A stretch of DNA of 64,000 bases from Paragonimus westermani (GCA_008508345.1 QNGE01000761.1:165600-229599), one strand, 5' to 3'; shown: positions 26,201 to 41,200, counted from the first letter of the stretch. Made by a program: numbers and translations. The notes: generated by a model not told the origin, from the letters alone.

Positions 26201-29200
26201 ACAGGTATGTTTTACATGATACAATCACTACCGATACTGGAAAAAGTGGCGGATTGCAAATTAGGTAAGATGTGAAATTGGATATTACTTGTGAAGCAAT
26301 TCGCATGGTCAACCTACAAAACCAAGAGAGAATGACGAAGTAATCACGTGAAGAAGTAATTGGAAGGCACTGTATTCGTTTCATAAAGTTCGACAGTACG
26401 TCTGTTGAATTCTAGGTTTCATAAGTGATGTAATCAATCCGGAAACTGAAAATCCCAATGGAAGTAAGCACTAGTTCACAAAGAACAGCCGGTTGTGCGA
26501 TCCTGATTTGGTAGCCAGGCCCGCGTACTGCAAAATTCTCTAAGGCTTTGCTTACTAGGAATTGCGTCTTTTCAGATGGATCAACGTCAGATAGAGTGAA
26601 GAAAAGCAATTGAGCGAACGTCTGTGTCGTTCATGGGGTTACAACGTCGCATCCCTAGATGCACAATGCTGTTTGAATAATGAGACAAACTTACGATATA
26701 ACAGCGGGACCAATTTTTAAATGACCACACTCTTCCATTCCAATAAGAAAGGGTATAAAGCGACAGGGATTTTCGCATTCAGTGAGGTAGAAAACATGAA
26801 TGAGATGTCTGAATATAGGGAAGTTCAACGCATTTTCGAGGACAGCTACTGCAAATAGGAGAATGCAAACTCGGATGGGATGCGCACGTTAAAAAATGAA
26901 CTCACCAGGCTCAGGAAGGGTCACGTGGAATTGTGTCTCACGAGCGGTTTCAACCACTCGTTGGTACTGGTCCAAAAAGTCGTCAGGAACCCCGTTTCTG
27001 TGAAGTTTGGCCAGCAAGCTGACCTCAGGACGTTGTTTGCCAAAACGAATGTCAACCGTGGCCGGTGGTAGTGTTCGTCCATCAGTGGAGGTGGTTAATT
27101 CGCGTTTTGCTGTTACGCTGATAACCCCTTCAGAGTGACTGGGCTCAAGGGCATAGTGTTGAACATGAGGCCATGCTGGCCCCCAATTTGCATCGTGGCA
27201 AGTCGGATAAGTTTGAGCATCGCTAGCCGGCGCATCGCAGACAATCTTGTATTCGCAAGCCGCTCGAAATGTACTCTCCCGGCCGATAGTGAGGTTGGAA
27301 AGTTCCTAAACAAATGGTGAGACATTTGTTCAGAAAGTGAGTAGCTGACAGTAAGAGTGATGTATTAAGACAGGTGATTGAATTGCGGTTCAAATGACTG
27401 CCCAGGAAAAAACTGAAGGGTGTGTAATTAGAAAGTGCTAGATTCTTCGCACAAATCCGTGGCTTTTACGTAATAAGGTGTTTGCTGTCACATGATACAT
27501 CAGGTCGTATTTGGGCTACCGAACGTAGATAACGACCGCGGAAACCGAGGCTCGAACCGGCAACCATGCGATCGGCGGTCAACGTCCTTACCACCCCTGG
27601 CCAACCCCGGGCTCTTTTCTTGTTAGCTGACATGAAATCACATAAGTGAATACTTACGGTTCAGTTCGAGCAGCCAATAACATCCAGGCGGTCCCTGAAG
27701 GTTGAGGTTAAATCCAAAATGGATGTACATATCACTCAAACAAGCTGAAAATTTCCCATTCACGGGCACCGCCACACCAGGTTACCAGAAACTGCATAGA
27801 GATATTGTAGCGAGAAGGCGTCCAATAAAGCACGATCTTTATTGTCCAAATCGCCAGTCACATGCAACGCGCGCTCTCTCGTTTATGAGTCATAATTCCN
27901 TGCCTGACAATCCACCACAATATGATCCTTCATTTGGGTGCCCAAGCAACTAGCCCCAGCCCTCACAACCATAATACACCACAACAATCTGCCCTTTTTG
28001 AGATTCATCATCATATGTTGGCCGTGAGATGGAGTACGGTGCACGACGCCCGAGCGGATGTTCTGTCGACAGGAAGAAAACAAGGTTGTCCTAGCAGTTT
28101 CTGTCGATCAATCGGATATGCCAACTAAGAAAAGGTCCCCATGAATCGTCAATCGTACGGTCGGTTCTGTTTCCCGGTCTCGACTTGGAGGTTACCACAC
28201 TTTAGGCCAGCTTGGGCGGCATATAGATAGGGCCTGTGATCCACAAACTACGTCGGTCAGCTACAAATAACATTTTCAGACGAAAGTAAATTCACGAACG
28301 CTCTTCACCCCAAAGATAAGATAACAATACGTTCATCACCAGCCCCGGATATTTTGCCTTCAAATATTGGCTGTGTACATACCTTGCAATCTGGCATTAA
28401 ACAACCACAAACGCATGCGTGTCCACAGAACACTGACAAGAGCCGTTTGAGCTTCGGAAGTCACAATGATAGACACACCCAAATAAATCGTGTGAGGTTG
28501 TAGTGGGGTAACTAGGAGGTTTGGAATAGACAAACCAACACATTGGATACTCCGAATCCACGTGTAAGTCAGGTTAATTACCAATTCGAAAACCCGTCGA
28601 TTTCAACGAGCCGAGTTGGACCGAAGACCAGATGTCTGAGTTAAGCTACGTGAACAACAATGGCCATAGTAAGTTACGAGACGCTGTGCATGGTTGGCTG
28701 AGCAGAGTAAACGAATTGTTTTAGCCAATTAATCTCGCTTTCAGGTTTAGAGTTTTGAAAGAGTTGTTTTGAAAACGATAACCGGAAGACTTTCGGTTGA
28801 GTTAGCCTCGCTGTGGAGCCGAACAACGGTGGATTCCCAAGAGCTAACTGGATGAACCGGTGCAGTGAATGAACCATTTTGTAAGGTTTTGTAAGTATTA
28901 AAGTATATGAAGACGTTATGAAACATCGATTTGTTAAAGTAAACGCCTGGATCTCACAGAGTGGCAAAGACCTACACAAACATGTCGGAAGGAAACGAAA
29001 TTTTTGGAATCTCAAAACCGGAACATGATTCTGACTAGCACAGACAACATATGTAAATCCAATATTGGTTAGGATGATTTTTATGAAAATAACAATAGTT
29101 CAAACCGTCAGCAGGTCGGGAGAACGGGCGCAGAGTTTACGTGACAGTGCAGATGTTGATGATGCGCAACAGAACAAGTCACCTGAGTGGTGATAGGAGG

Positions 29201-32200
29201 TTAGCTCGGATTGATAGAGCACTTGCTGAAGTAACTGGCTAAGGAGATTTGCGCGCGTCAATAAATTCTGAGGCTGCACTTTACACTGGTTCAAATTCGA
29301 AGGCGATACGACACCAACACACGAGTGAGGAAAAGAACCATTTGTGCACTTGACGATGATGGGGATAAAAAAATGCCACCGGTTTCGACTGCAGGCCATT
29401 CTATTGGAAAACACATAATAAGTTGGAAGGGCCACCAGGTTTGTTGAACATGTCAGAAAGTGCAGTTCGCAAGCTGAAGCCGACTGCGTTAGTCTATAAC
29501 CTAACTAATTTTTTTCAACAGTAAGCTTTATACTCAAACGTGTAAGATGACAGTTAAGTAATGATACTGGCCAATAATCTTACGATTAAGGGCTCAGGCC
29601 ACGGTTATTACGACTGCTTCTAGCTAGGATTATGCAGTCTGATAGTAGCGCAGTATGTGACACCGCAGCACAGGCCGCAAAAGCAACCTTCCATTCACTA
29701 TTCAAACTCATCATCATCATAACAGCCATGAGCCTGATCAAAAGGTACTGTGGCTAGGGCCGCCGCTCAACTAAACAGTGACGTGGAACATCCTAGAAGG
29801 AAACGTTATTAAGAAGGTCAACAAATACTAAAAGAGTAAGTGGAAGAACCAGAAATGGTATGGATATAGGTACGCCATTGACTACGACACATCACCATCT
29901 CGGATAGCGTATCTAACCAGCGGTTTGAGTGACCGCGAGGACCCCATCCAGACAGGCGATGCCTGCCCACTTTGCTCAATGGAGCAGTCAAGGTCTTCAC
30001 ATTTCGTGACCACGTTGTTGCTTGACCACCATGTGGCTTTACCCAACTGTTGGTGGCCTCAGTATATAATGCCCGGTATGGTAAATGCTCAGCTGGCATA
30101 TGGAACACGTGACCCAACCATCGCAAGCTGTGCAACGTAATTAGTCCACCAATTGATCGCGCATCCCGAGCGTTCCGGAATACGCGCCGGTGAACTGTCA
30201 CATTGCTCACGCAATTGTTTACCGGGCAAAAGGAGTGAAACATAAAAGTATTTACATTTAGACGATTAAACTTGCTGATGTGGTTACATTAATATAGGCG
30301 CCATCATCGGTGGCGCTTGTGACAGCAAAGACGTTTAAAAAAGATCAAGATGAGATTAAGGATACTACCGGAGTGAAAACTAGGACACCTTTGTAACCCC
30401 GGAGAACTTTCACAAACAATCTCTCATTTACCACGTAGATGAGAAAAATTTCGCAAAAGCCCGTTCGTAAAAACCTATCCGAAAGGCATCCTATTACGAC
30501 TGCTTCTAGCTGGGATTATGCAGTCTGATAGTAGCGCAGTATGTGACACCGCAGCACAGGCCGCAAAAGCAACCTTCCATTCACTATTCAAACTCATCAT
30601 CATCATAACAGCCATGAGCCTGACCAAAAGGTACTGTGGCTAGGGCCGCCGCTCAACTAAACAGTGACGTGGAACATCCTAGAAGGAAACGTTATTAAGA
30701 AGGTCAACAAATACTAAAAGAGTAAGTGGAAGAACCAGAAATGGTATGGATATAGGTACGCCATTGACTACGACACATCACCATCTCGGATAGCGTATCT
30801 AACCAGCGGTTTGAGTGACCGCGAGGACCCCATCCAGACAGGCGATGCCTGCCCACTTTGCTCAATGGAGCAGTCAAGGTCTTCACATTTCGTGACCACG
30901 TTGTTGCTTGACCACCATGTGGCTTTACCCAACTGTTGGTGGCCTCAGTATATAATGCCCGGTATGGTAAATGCTCAGCTGGCATATGGAACACGTGACC
31001 CAACCATCGCAAGCTGTGCAACGTAATTAGTCCACCAATTGATCGCGCATCCCGAGCGTTCCGGAATACGCGCCGGTGAACTGTCACATTGCTCACGCAA
31101 TTGTTTACCGGGCAAAAGGAGTGAAACATAAAAGTATTTACATTTAGACGATTAAACTTGCTGATGTGGTTACATTAATATAGGCGCCATCATCGGTGGC
31201 GCTTGTGACAGCAAAGACGTTTAAAAAAGATCAAGATGAGATTAAGGATACTACCGGAGTGAAAACTAGGACACCTTTGTAACCCCGGAGAACTTTCACA
31301 AACAATCTCTCATTTACCACGTAGATGAGAAAAATTTCGCAAAAGCCCGTTCGTAAAAACCTATCCGAAAGGCATCCTGGTTGAGTACCATTATTAGAGA
31401 ACAATTACACTATGTTCAGACAGTGATAAACCGTCAAACAAGACTTTGCGTATGAACATATGGTTTTTCATTTGTCTGCACTTTTGCATATTCCAGCACA
31501 CAAAAATGAACGCGGGTTGGACCACCCTGTTCTGACGAGCGGTGAATTGACGACCTTTGTTGTCACAGACAGAAAACGATAAGGTTATCTAGAAACGGAT
31601 TGAGAATAATACAACGTTACGAGCAAGTTGTGAAAGTCCCATTCAACTTTTTCTGTTATACATGATCAGTGACGACAATCCGAAGAACACCCTACCGAAC
31701 GTGCACACAGGCGTGTAACACTACTGCAAGTTTAGCTTGGTGTATGCTAAAAGGTCCATTAGTCAGTAATTCCAGATAAGCTGTTTAAGAAATACACAAC
31801 ACTCAATAGTAGTTCGTCATTGCAATCTGCACAGTGCTCTTCAATGTGTTAATTCATGGCGAAAGTGAATCACTGCTTAATTCACTATTGGTGCCGACAT
31901 GTTAAGGGTGTTCAAGAGATGATGAAGTTAGTTGGACAGTTTTGGTAACTCTGATGGTTCGTCTGATCACATAAGTAGTCGTTGGAATCAGCAAAAGTTT
32001 GCAAGTTGGAGCAGACTTACACTGCTTATGCATATGTCATTTGCGTCAAAGCCTGTATAGAATTTGTCAGCAAACCGTCTGTGGCGCCCACGAGATAAAG
32101 GCTTTACAATGAACGAAAAAGTGTGCAATATTTCGATAAGCACGTGCTTTCTACACGGTTGGGAGACAGTTCAAGGTAGTGGTACAAAATGCATAGTTAC

Positions 32201-35200
32201 CAACAGCATCGGTGAATTCCATTTTGAAATATTCAAGCAATCACCCGACAAAATCCCGGGAGACAATGGTTACAACCATCTTTCAGACCTACCTCAATTT
32301 TTATTCAACTCTGTGAGAAGATCTGCACATAGGATCCTGTAGATCGTATTTTGGCGTGCAATTATTCTGTGACCAGACACCGGGTCCGAATTCTGAGTCC
32401 AGGACACATTCCCATAAAATTCATTGAACGACTGGGTGCATAGCAATGAGAACCAGTCTGTTAGTTAGTTTGCGTAGTAGTGAAGCCAATCATCCATAAT
32501 AATTCACATCTTTATTTTGTAAGAGTTCTGAAGGTGCAATGTAGGCCCACCTTTCGGGCTGTAAACAGCAGTTCCCAGATTTGGTTTGACTTTCAGAGAA
32601 ACGTGTGCAATACGTGAGCATGCACAATACTTCCACACGATTGTGAATCATTGCCCGGTTCGAGTGGAAGCTGTCCGCTGTATATCGCTGTTATTTTCGT
32701 AGGATTACTCACAGTTAATGAGAGTACCGCATACATAACACAGCTCACTAGTGTATTTTCAGACGGGTGTTGTAAGCAGACAGACTTTTGCTTACAAATT
32801 TAGTGCTGAACCACCGCATTTCTATTTCGATGCTTGACTGGCATTCTGTTCCTATGATCTGAGATATGGCTGGTGGTGAAATTGACATTCCCTGAGTCCT
32901 CATCGATTTTCATTTTGACTCCGACGAACGAACGACTTCGTAGGTTGACTTTGTATATCAGTTCATTTCATTAATATGGCAAAATCAGTTTGTCATCATC
33001 ATTACTGATTTTTTCCAGTGTTATGAATTGTGCAAACGTAAAGAGTAGCAGCGAGAAGTACTGAACGTTTCAACAAATCCCAGGAAGAACCGGATGCATT
33101 GTTAGCGGTTTAATGTATATATAAATACAAACAGATCATTTTCTATATAAAGAAAATCCAACACATTTTGAGTACAACCGTATGAGTGTGAACCACTGAT
33201 GTATTTCTGCCTATGATGACGTGTTTAGCTACACGATTTGGGAAGATTCTTGATGCGCTACTAAGGTCAAGAAACGGAATCAAAGAAGAATCATCCTCTA
33301 GTAACAGAAACCTAGTGTTTACAAACAAGTCTGCCATGACATAAGGTAGATCACAACAAATCGAATGAATTACCTGGGCGTATATTGTCAGATAGTACAC
33401 CCCAGCAGCTGGGAGACGGAAGTAATAATTGAGTTTATCTTTTGTTGTTTCTTGAAGGAGGAAACCTTTCAAATCCACCTCCAAATTTGGAACTCTATCA
33501 GACAGATCAGAAGGATTTGCGGGCAGTGTTTCCGGATGCCTATGTCCCGCACTCGTGGTTAGATATTGTAGTTTGTACGTGAATCCCCCCGGGCGCCAGA
33601 ATCCCAAGGTCATGCGCAAACGACCATCTTGAGTGTAAACGACACCATGATGCTGTTCCAAAAAATCAATCGCACACTTGAAAAACTGCGACTTGGTTAA
33701 CGGTAGGCTCTCAAATTGTTTCAGGGTCAAAGGGACAGGCAGTAGTTGCCATCGCGGATCCTCTGGAAAGTGACTGTAAACTGCCTAGAACAATTAAATG
33801 ACAATAGTAATAATAATGAGCAGTTACTTTGATCATTTGTGTACGTGCACGAGCTAGATAAAGTGGGTTGGTAACAATAAAAGGATTAAGGAAATCCCGG
33901 AATCACTTCGAGATATTCGGTCTCTCTGATTTACTAATTTGGAAACGATATGAAAAATAGCACACATTCGAAAACATACCAGTTGCTATGTATATCGTAA
34001 GGAGTGCCGTGAAAGCAGGTTACTAAGTGTTTAGACACTAATTAGTGTTATGCATTCCAATGGTCTCCCTCCCACGAATAAGTGTAAAAAGATCGCAAAG
34101 GTGGCGGACAGTCCAAATCAATTAGACTGCAGTGAATAATGCATCACAGTTCAAGACTATTAGACTTTTGTAAAGCACAAATGAAAGAAATAAAATGTAC
34201 ACTTGATGTCTAAAAAACGAATGAGAACGTATGTGAATATTAGGTGAAAAGTGGTGTTTCAACATCACTGTATCATGTCCAGGCTTTCAACTATGGAATA
34301 AGAAGGATGGTCCGACAATCGATCAGATTAATAGAAGTTTCTGAGTTTGATTCGACTGAGACAGTTGGCCAATGAACTACGTTACCAAAAAGAATATCAT
34401 ACCATTTTGTCTTTATAGGCAAGATGATCTTTTCAGTCAGCCGACGTCAACGATTGCCCTATATGAGACATGGGTCGTACACTAGGCACAGTCAATGAGG
34501 ACGTGTGTATAATCATCAATCATGAGTGAGGCGAGTTTACAACTGGAAAACTATATGCGGCACACTAGAGGTTTGGTGGTGAAATGCATTGCGCGTCACA
34601 TAGACTGATAATAAGAACCAAATGCAGACAACAACCGCGCCCCTAGTAATTACTGACTACAGAACCGTGTCAGCTCAGTGGAACCGATGTCCACTGCAAC
34701 AGTTCAATGCTCAGTTACAGTGACGGCTCAACCAATTGCATGATTGACGAGTCGATGTCCACCACAACAGCAACAAAGAATATTCTAAAACAAAGACTAT
34801 CAACAGAAAAAGGTGAATGAAATACAAATGTCCATGAAAAATGTTACAGATGTGAGCAGGATTTCACCTCGAACGGCGACTTTAACCGGCTAAATAAGTG
34901 ACCACGGAGCTACCAGCCTAGTAGGCGACATCCGCCGAATTTATTCACTGGAGCCACCATTGCTTTCATACTACCTAACAACCTGGTTGTTTTACTCAAA
35001 TGCCAGTCGCATTGATAAACAATATCCGGTGCGACAAACTCTCATACATCAGCCTGGTGTATCAGTCGAGGAGAAACTTCACTTCTGTATAATTTGACTC
35101 ATTGTTCGTCCCTTATGGAATGCCTGCATGATAAAATTGAACGGGAAAGGGATTCGTCTTCATACTTGAGACAACAGTCTAAAACTTCCAACTCTGCTCC

Positions 35201-38200
35201 CACATTGAATCCATGGAGGTCATAAAACATCCCCACATTTCTTCGGAAGGAGATGTTTTCTCGTGTCATAAAAGTATCTGCATCAGGGTCGGAAACCTGC
35301 TTGCTTCTCACAATTATGTTTTTCCTTGGGTTCGGCAAACTGATTCAATATCGAGCCGGTGAGTAAACTGGAGCAACAAAAATTAGACTGGCATCCCCGT
35401 GATCGTTATAAAGATTATGGGTCTAGTTCAAGTCATCTGGTCGATACCATCAAGTCAACATGATTAGCTGGTGAAAAGAGAACCATCTTTTTCAAATATA
35501 GAGTGGCTGCCAATGTTTTGGCAGTCTACAAAAACATGGGCCAAAAATGACATTCTTTAGGCGATAGGTTTAATTGATCTCTTCTCGCAGTTTATTATTT
35601 GCACAAGTATGCACTTAAATTTTCCTCAGTCGATGCCATTATTTGAACCTGGAGAAGTTAGACGATGTACATCTGTAGGATCTCCAGAAGTAGTAGAGAC
35701 GTAATTTTGTCACACCTACGCAATTCCTTTGAAGTACATTTATTCGCATAAAAGTTCCACAGCCGATGATTTATTAACAGTGACAGCCAAGTTCTCTCCT
35801 GGAAAACTTGTTCGTCAATAAAGCTCGAAGTGTACCATACAGCTTTACCAATGGCCTATTTTGCAATCGTGTCGTGATGGTTAGGCTCATGCATTGCATC
35901 GACCCGAAGGGTTACGCTGACTAGATCTTCAGTCCTTCCAGGCAAAACCATGTCGGGTAGGACGAAGGGAAGCAGTCAGACGAGAAACAGTTACACACAG
36001 AGTTCTGCACCACATTACTGGTTGCGTAAGAGTGCTTGGACAGTGAAGTGCGATCCTATGAGCATACAGTAGAACAATTTTTACGGTTGTGACAGTGATG
36101 TCTCCCGAATAGGAAAGAATGGGTTTAGAAAAGGTACTCCCAAACAAAAGAGCACTCTGATCGCCTAAAAGCTGGTCGTGACCGCCGGCACATTATCCAT
36201 TGCGATAGAGACATTTTCATTGTAACTCAAAAGTCTGATATAGCTTCGAATACATCCACTACGCGCAGCAATTACCATAACCATTTCACCGTCCTATTCA
36301 CTGCACCATCGGGTTGGGCAAGCTTCTCATTGCCCATTCAATCAGGTTCTTAATTAAGAGAATCCGGCTGCAGCTCCTTGGGGAAAAACTATTTCCCGTT
36401 GCTTTTCATGTCAGACTTTTGAACCAGAGACTCCGGGTGTGTCCTTCAAGTCAACCCGTTTTCGTAGCAAAAACTACCTGGAAGTGTCAGAAGTTAATGC
36501 TGTCGTGACGGACCAACCCGCCCATTCTTACTTTCCTCCATCTCAGCTTCCAATTTTCCTTTCTTCAAGCTAAAACAACTGGTAACTGTTGGCGCTTTTG
36601 ATGTCCATACTCTCCGACAAACTGGTCAGCAGGCGGCTCTGTTGAGCAATTCCTCGAGTCCGGAACTGGATGTGTGCTGTGGCTCCGAAACGCCCCCTTA
36701 CTATCATAGCGTAGGCATTCACTTGAATTCGTCCTTGGATAATGAGATGGATTAGCGGTTCTTTCTTAAGGTCTCTGGATATAACGATGCTGAATCTCTC
36801 GGTCGAGCTGGAGTGTGGATTGTACTGAGCTCCAGAGTACAGCTTGTTCGACTGGATCCCAGTGAACGGTCACATGTGTTGCTAGATGTCGTCCACCCCG
36901 TTGGGGAGTTCGCAATCATTCACGCCACTGGTTAGAAGCGTCCCCATGCATGATAGTGTGCCGCAGTCAACGGCAGGCCTTGTTTCCGTAAGGCCGTTGA
37001 CCTTTGTAATGCTTCTTGATGCTGACTCTCAAACCGGCATCCTATGGCCAGTTTCGTCCTAGTTTGAGCCCACCAGATAGATAACCTGAATGGGAACTTC
37101 CTTTTTCCCTTGTTTGAAGCCCTGGTGTTTTTCGTATTCTTTCTACCTCGTCCATACTTAATTGTTACTCCGCCTCATCGTTGTCAGAACGGACGGCAGC
37201 TCAAGCTATAGTACCCAGCGGGGTGATCGAGGCGTTTAAAACCCGTGATCACGCAATCGAGAGGTAGTCTTATGACCTATCTCAGTCGCCAGATATCACA
37301 GTTAAGTCAAGTCGATGATATGCTTCAAGCACTCCGAGATATGAACTCTAGCTTTTACATTCCTACATCTTCAGCAAATGAAAGACAATTAATGAATTGC
37401 GTCTGAGTCACAAAGTAACAATAATGAAACCCGTGGAAGAGCAGGGAACGACCGCGGTAGTGATAAATTGCAAAAAAACCCAGTTGATTCGGCTTTGTGG
37501 TAAATTCAGGAATAAGAATGCTGGGTTTGCGTTGACATCGGGCCAAACAAAGTATAACAAAAGAATGGTAAGACCGGGTGTGTGGGTGGAGAGGATGTAA
37601 AAATACACCTACAGATCCCGACAAAGTGGGTGGGTTGTGCCAAACAGGGTTTTCATTGAAAAACGCTTGAGCACTGTGGAATGAGAAGCGATCAAACCAA
37701 TGAAGGGCTACGGAGAGTGCCACCGTGAAAGATAGGTTTGATAGAGAGAGTACAATCATTCAATAACAAACAGTGGGAAAGAGCTAGTGAACAATACATC
37801 CAGGCCTTGGTAAATCGAATGACCGTACGGTGCGGTCCAAGCACCGGACACAAAAGGGGCTTTAGACTATGGTGAAAACAAATATAACACGAAGTGATCG
37901 TGTACTGTTGTTACTGAAAGTAACACCACAAATTCAACAAAAAGCAGTGGAGGTATGGATTAGTTAGACACATGGAAGACGGCATGTGTCAAAGTGTTAA
38001 ATATCGATTTCCTATTATAATTAACAACAGACATTACCAACATCAACATCAGAGATACTAATACATCAATGGTTCACACTGATGCTTAACTGTCACAACC
38101 ATGAAGAGAGAGGAAAGCGAACCCCATATAGAAAGAGGAAACAAGAAGAGGATGGGAAGGAACCTAACTACTAACAAAAAATAGCTACCTCTACACCCAA

Positions 38201-41200
38201 ACATTCAAAATCAAGGTACCTACACCTTGCAAACAAACAATCGAGCTGTAAGTGAAAGTAAGGCGTCATAAGCAAGACAGCTTCCTTACGGTCTTCAATG
38301 CCCCACATCGTCAAATGCACACACTTCACAGACAACTCGACCAAACAACGACAACATTCACGTCACTGAGCTCGATTAGCAGCCATCTCACCTACGGTCT
38401 CCAACCACTGACTCTGGGAGTCGCGATGGCCCCAGCCTGGGGGGCGAACCCGACATACAGTGGCCAACCTCCTCGTGAACGATTTCATTTTTCTAAGTCG
38501 TCATCATCTGTCCACCTCGCACCCTAGGCCAGTCGGTTGCAGCGTCGGCAAAGAATGCTCGATGTGGCAGAACACTAGCTGGCATCCTTAGTACATCACA
38601 TTTGAGGCATCTCTGGCGACAGAGAGATATTTCTCTGAAGCTTAAACGTCGCGTATATAAGACAACAGTGAGTGCCGTATCACTTTACGGCAGCGAAACC
38701 TGGCCGCTCAGGATAGAAGACGTGAATCGTCCTCAAGTATATGGTCACCGATGTCGGCGTTCAGTCGCTCGTATCGGGTGGCACAAGCGTGTAAGTAACG
38801 AGGAGGTTAGAAAGCGGGTGTTTGGTAGTGATTGTCATACGAGCTGTTTTGTCCAGTCTCTACGTTTGCACAGGCTTAGATGGTTAGGTCACGTATTAAG
38901 GATGCCAGCTAGTCGTCTTCCACGGCGAGTACTTTTCGCTGACACTGCGGCAGACTGGTGTAAGGTGCGAGGTGGACAGATAATGACCTGGCGTAGGGAA
39001 ATGAAGTCGTTCGCGAAGGGGTTGGCCACTGTGGGTCGTGTTCGTCTCCCGGGTTGGGGTCCTCGCGACTCACAGAGTCGGTGGTTGGAGACTCTAGGTG
39101 AGATGGTAGCTAATCGAGCGCAGTGGCGTGAATGTTGTAGTTGTTTGTCCGAGTTGTCTGTGAAGTGAGTGCATTTGATGACGCGGTTCAATGAAAGCCG
39201 TAAGGAAGCTGTCTTGCTGATGACGCCTTATTCCCACTTGCTCGGTTGTTTGTTTGCAAGGTGTAGGCACCTTGATGTTGAATGTTTGAATCTGGACGTA
39301 GTCATTTTCAGAAGTTAGGCCCCTTCCCATCCGCTTCTTTTTTCCTTCTCTCTCTTCCTATATAGGGTTTGCTTTTTCTTCATGACAGTTTAGCATTAGT
39401 GTGAACCACTGATGCAATGCTGTCTATGATTATGATGATGAGTACATCACCCAACCATCTACGTCTGTGAAAATGTAGGGGATGAACTAAAGAACTCGCT
39501 TCACAACCAGTGTCAAACACCCGCCTCTCGACGTCTTCTTTACTCACTCCGTGGTACCACCCGACACGAGCGACTGAACGCAGACAACGGTGGTCAATAA
39601 CTTCAAGACGGTTCACGTGCACTGTCCTCAGCGGCCAAGTTTCGTTACTGTAAAGTAACACAGCGCTCATTGTCGCCTAATATACGCGACCTTCATGCAT
39701 CAGAGAGACCTAACTGTCAACACAGGTGCCCCAAACTAGCGAATAGTGTCCTAACCTTAGAGATACGTGCTTCCATTTCATTTCCTACACTTCCGCCTTC
39801 GCCGCTGATGCAGATTCCCAGGTACACAAACTGGTCAACAACCTCCTTGATTTCATTGTCAGGCATTAAATCTACGTAATCACAGCAACCTTCCAGAAGC
39901 GCTTTGTACTTTGTGGCTGCAAGGCGCATTCAGAAGTATAGGGCAGAACGGGAAAATAGCGTTCAGTATTGTTTGTGCTACTTGGAAAATGTCAAACAGC
40001 CACATCTTGTCATGAGCATGATCAAGATGAGTCAGTCTTTCAGCAGACAGGAGGTAAACGTCGAAACCTTGTGAGTGCCAGAGACAGTCCTCCATTATTT
40101 CGCCTATGACGAAAACAACCAATAACGGTGAAAGTGGACAGCCTTGATGTACACCACTCCTGGCGCTGAAAATGTCAGACGGTTCACCGTAAACTCTAAC
40201 GCGAGTTGCAAGAAACCAGCAAACCAGTGACTCCCACTGGAGCATAAGAGTTGCTCTCCAAGGTTCATTACTAGGACGCCTTTCCTCCGTCTACTCAAAT
40301 AAACGACTTCTCCCATTTTTTGTCGTTTTCTGTTGTTTGCTAATGCTATAAAGCTCTAACACATCGGTAAACAATGGGGAGGTTTGCCTTTTTACAAAAT
40401 AACTTACGCAAGGTCACAGGGCAATTTTCCTGACTTCAAAGTTGGGAAGTGTAAGATGGTGTATATTCGGCATACCTTAAGTACCGCCTAAAGTCTCAAT
40501 CATTCCATTCTTAAATCTAGTTCCACAGATATCTAAAAACAACCGTCTTCAATATGCCTCTCACTCACCGTGTAGGGACACTCTTGGTTTGCCAAGTTTT
40601 CCAACTACCTTGCTATTTATTTTCATTGTTGGCATTACTGCTATTGTTTGGTTGCACTCTCGCTTGTTCGACTGTTCCAGATCATAACAGGAGTTTCCGG
40701 TCGCTTGCTAGCTAGTTGGTCGTGCTCCTTTTACAGCTTATTTTCCCAGTCAACCTGTAATAAACGTCGTTATCCACTATTCGGTTTTCTGGTTTAATCA
40801 ATGAAGAGAATAGGCACGGTTCTAAAAGTAGGAACTTCCCAGTCCCCTACAACCGGACACTGAGTATGATGCTGAGAAATCCAACAGGACCATGACACTC
40901 ATCACCATCATAACATGGCATTTTCTTCGAAAGTCACATGCTGTACATATTAAGGTTTTCATCAACAGCTTTATGAGAATCCACCTTTACACTGCTATAT
41001 CTCTCTGGTTCCTCTATCTCCAGAAGGATACAGTTCAACTTGAGGCTGTCCAACGAAGGACCAGTAGGGCCACCCTAGGGATACAACTCAATTCTTACTG
41101 ATAATGACTTTGTAGGCTTAGTACATCGATATTCGAGTGTCGAACACTGTGGAAGGACCAGCCGCTTATGTTCTTGATCCTCAAATCCCTCACCACCCAT

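Larger units (their letters stand above)
31379..33373. other. Intron-like sequence with decayed LINE traces
   Basis: This is the right part of the 6.1-kb intron. It includes a weak plus-strand LINE trace at 32064-32190 and a LINE tail at 33185-33219. Nothing else is recognised. Confidence 0.5.

Noticed and set aside
40572..40861. Possible solo LTR (TGTAGGGAC... to ...CCGGACA with AATAAACGTC inside)
   Set aside because: No target duplication and no second copy in the window; the ends were chosen by eye.
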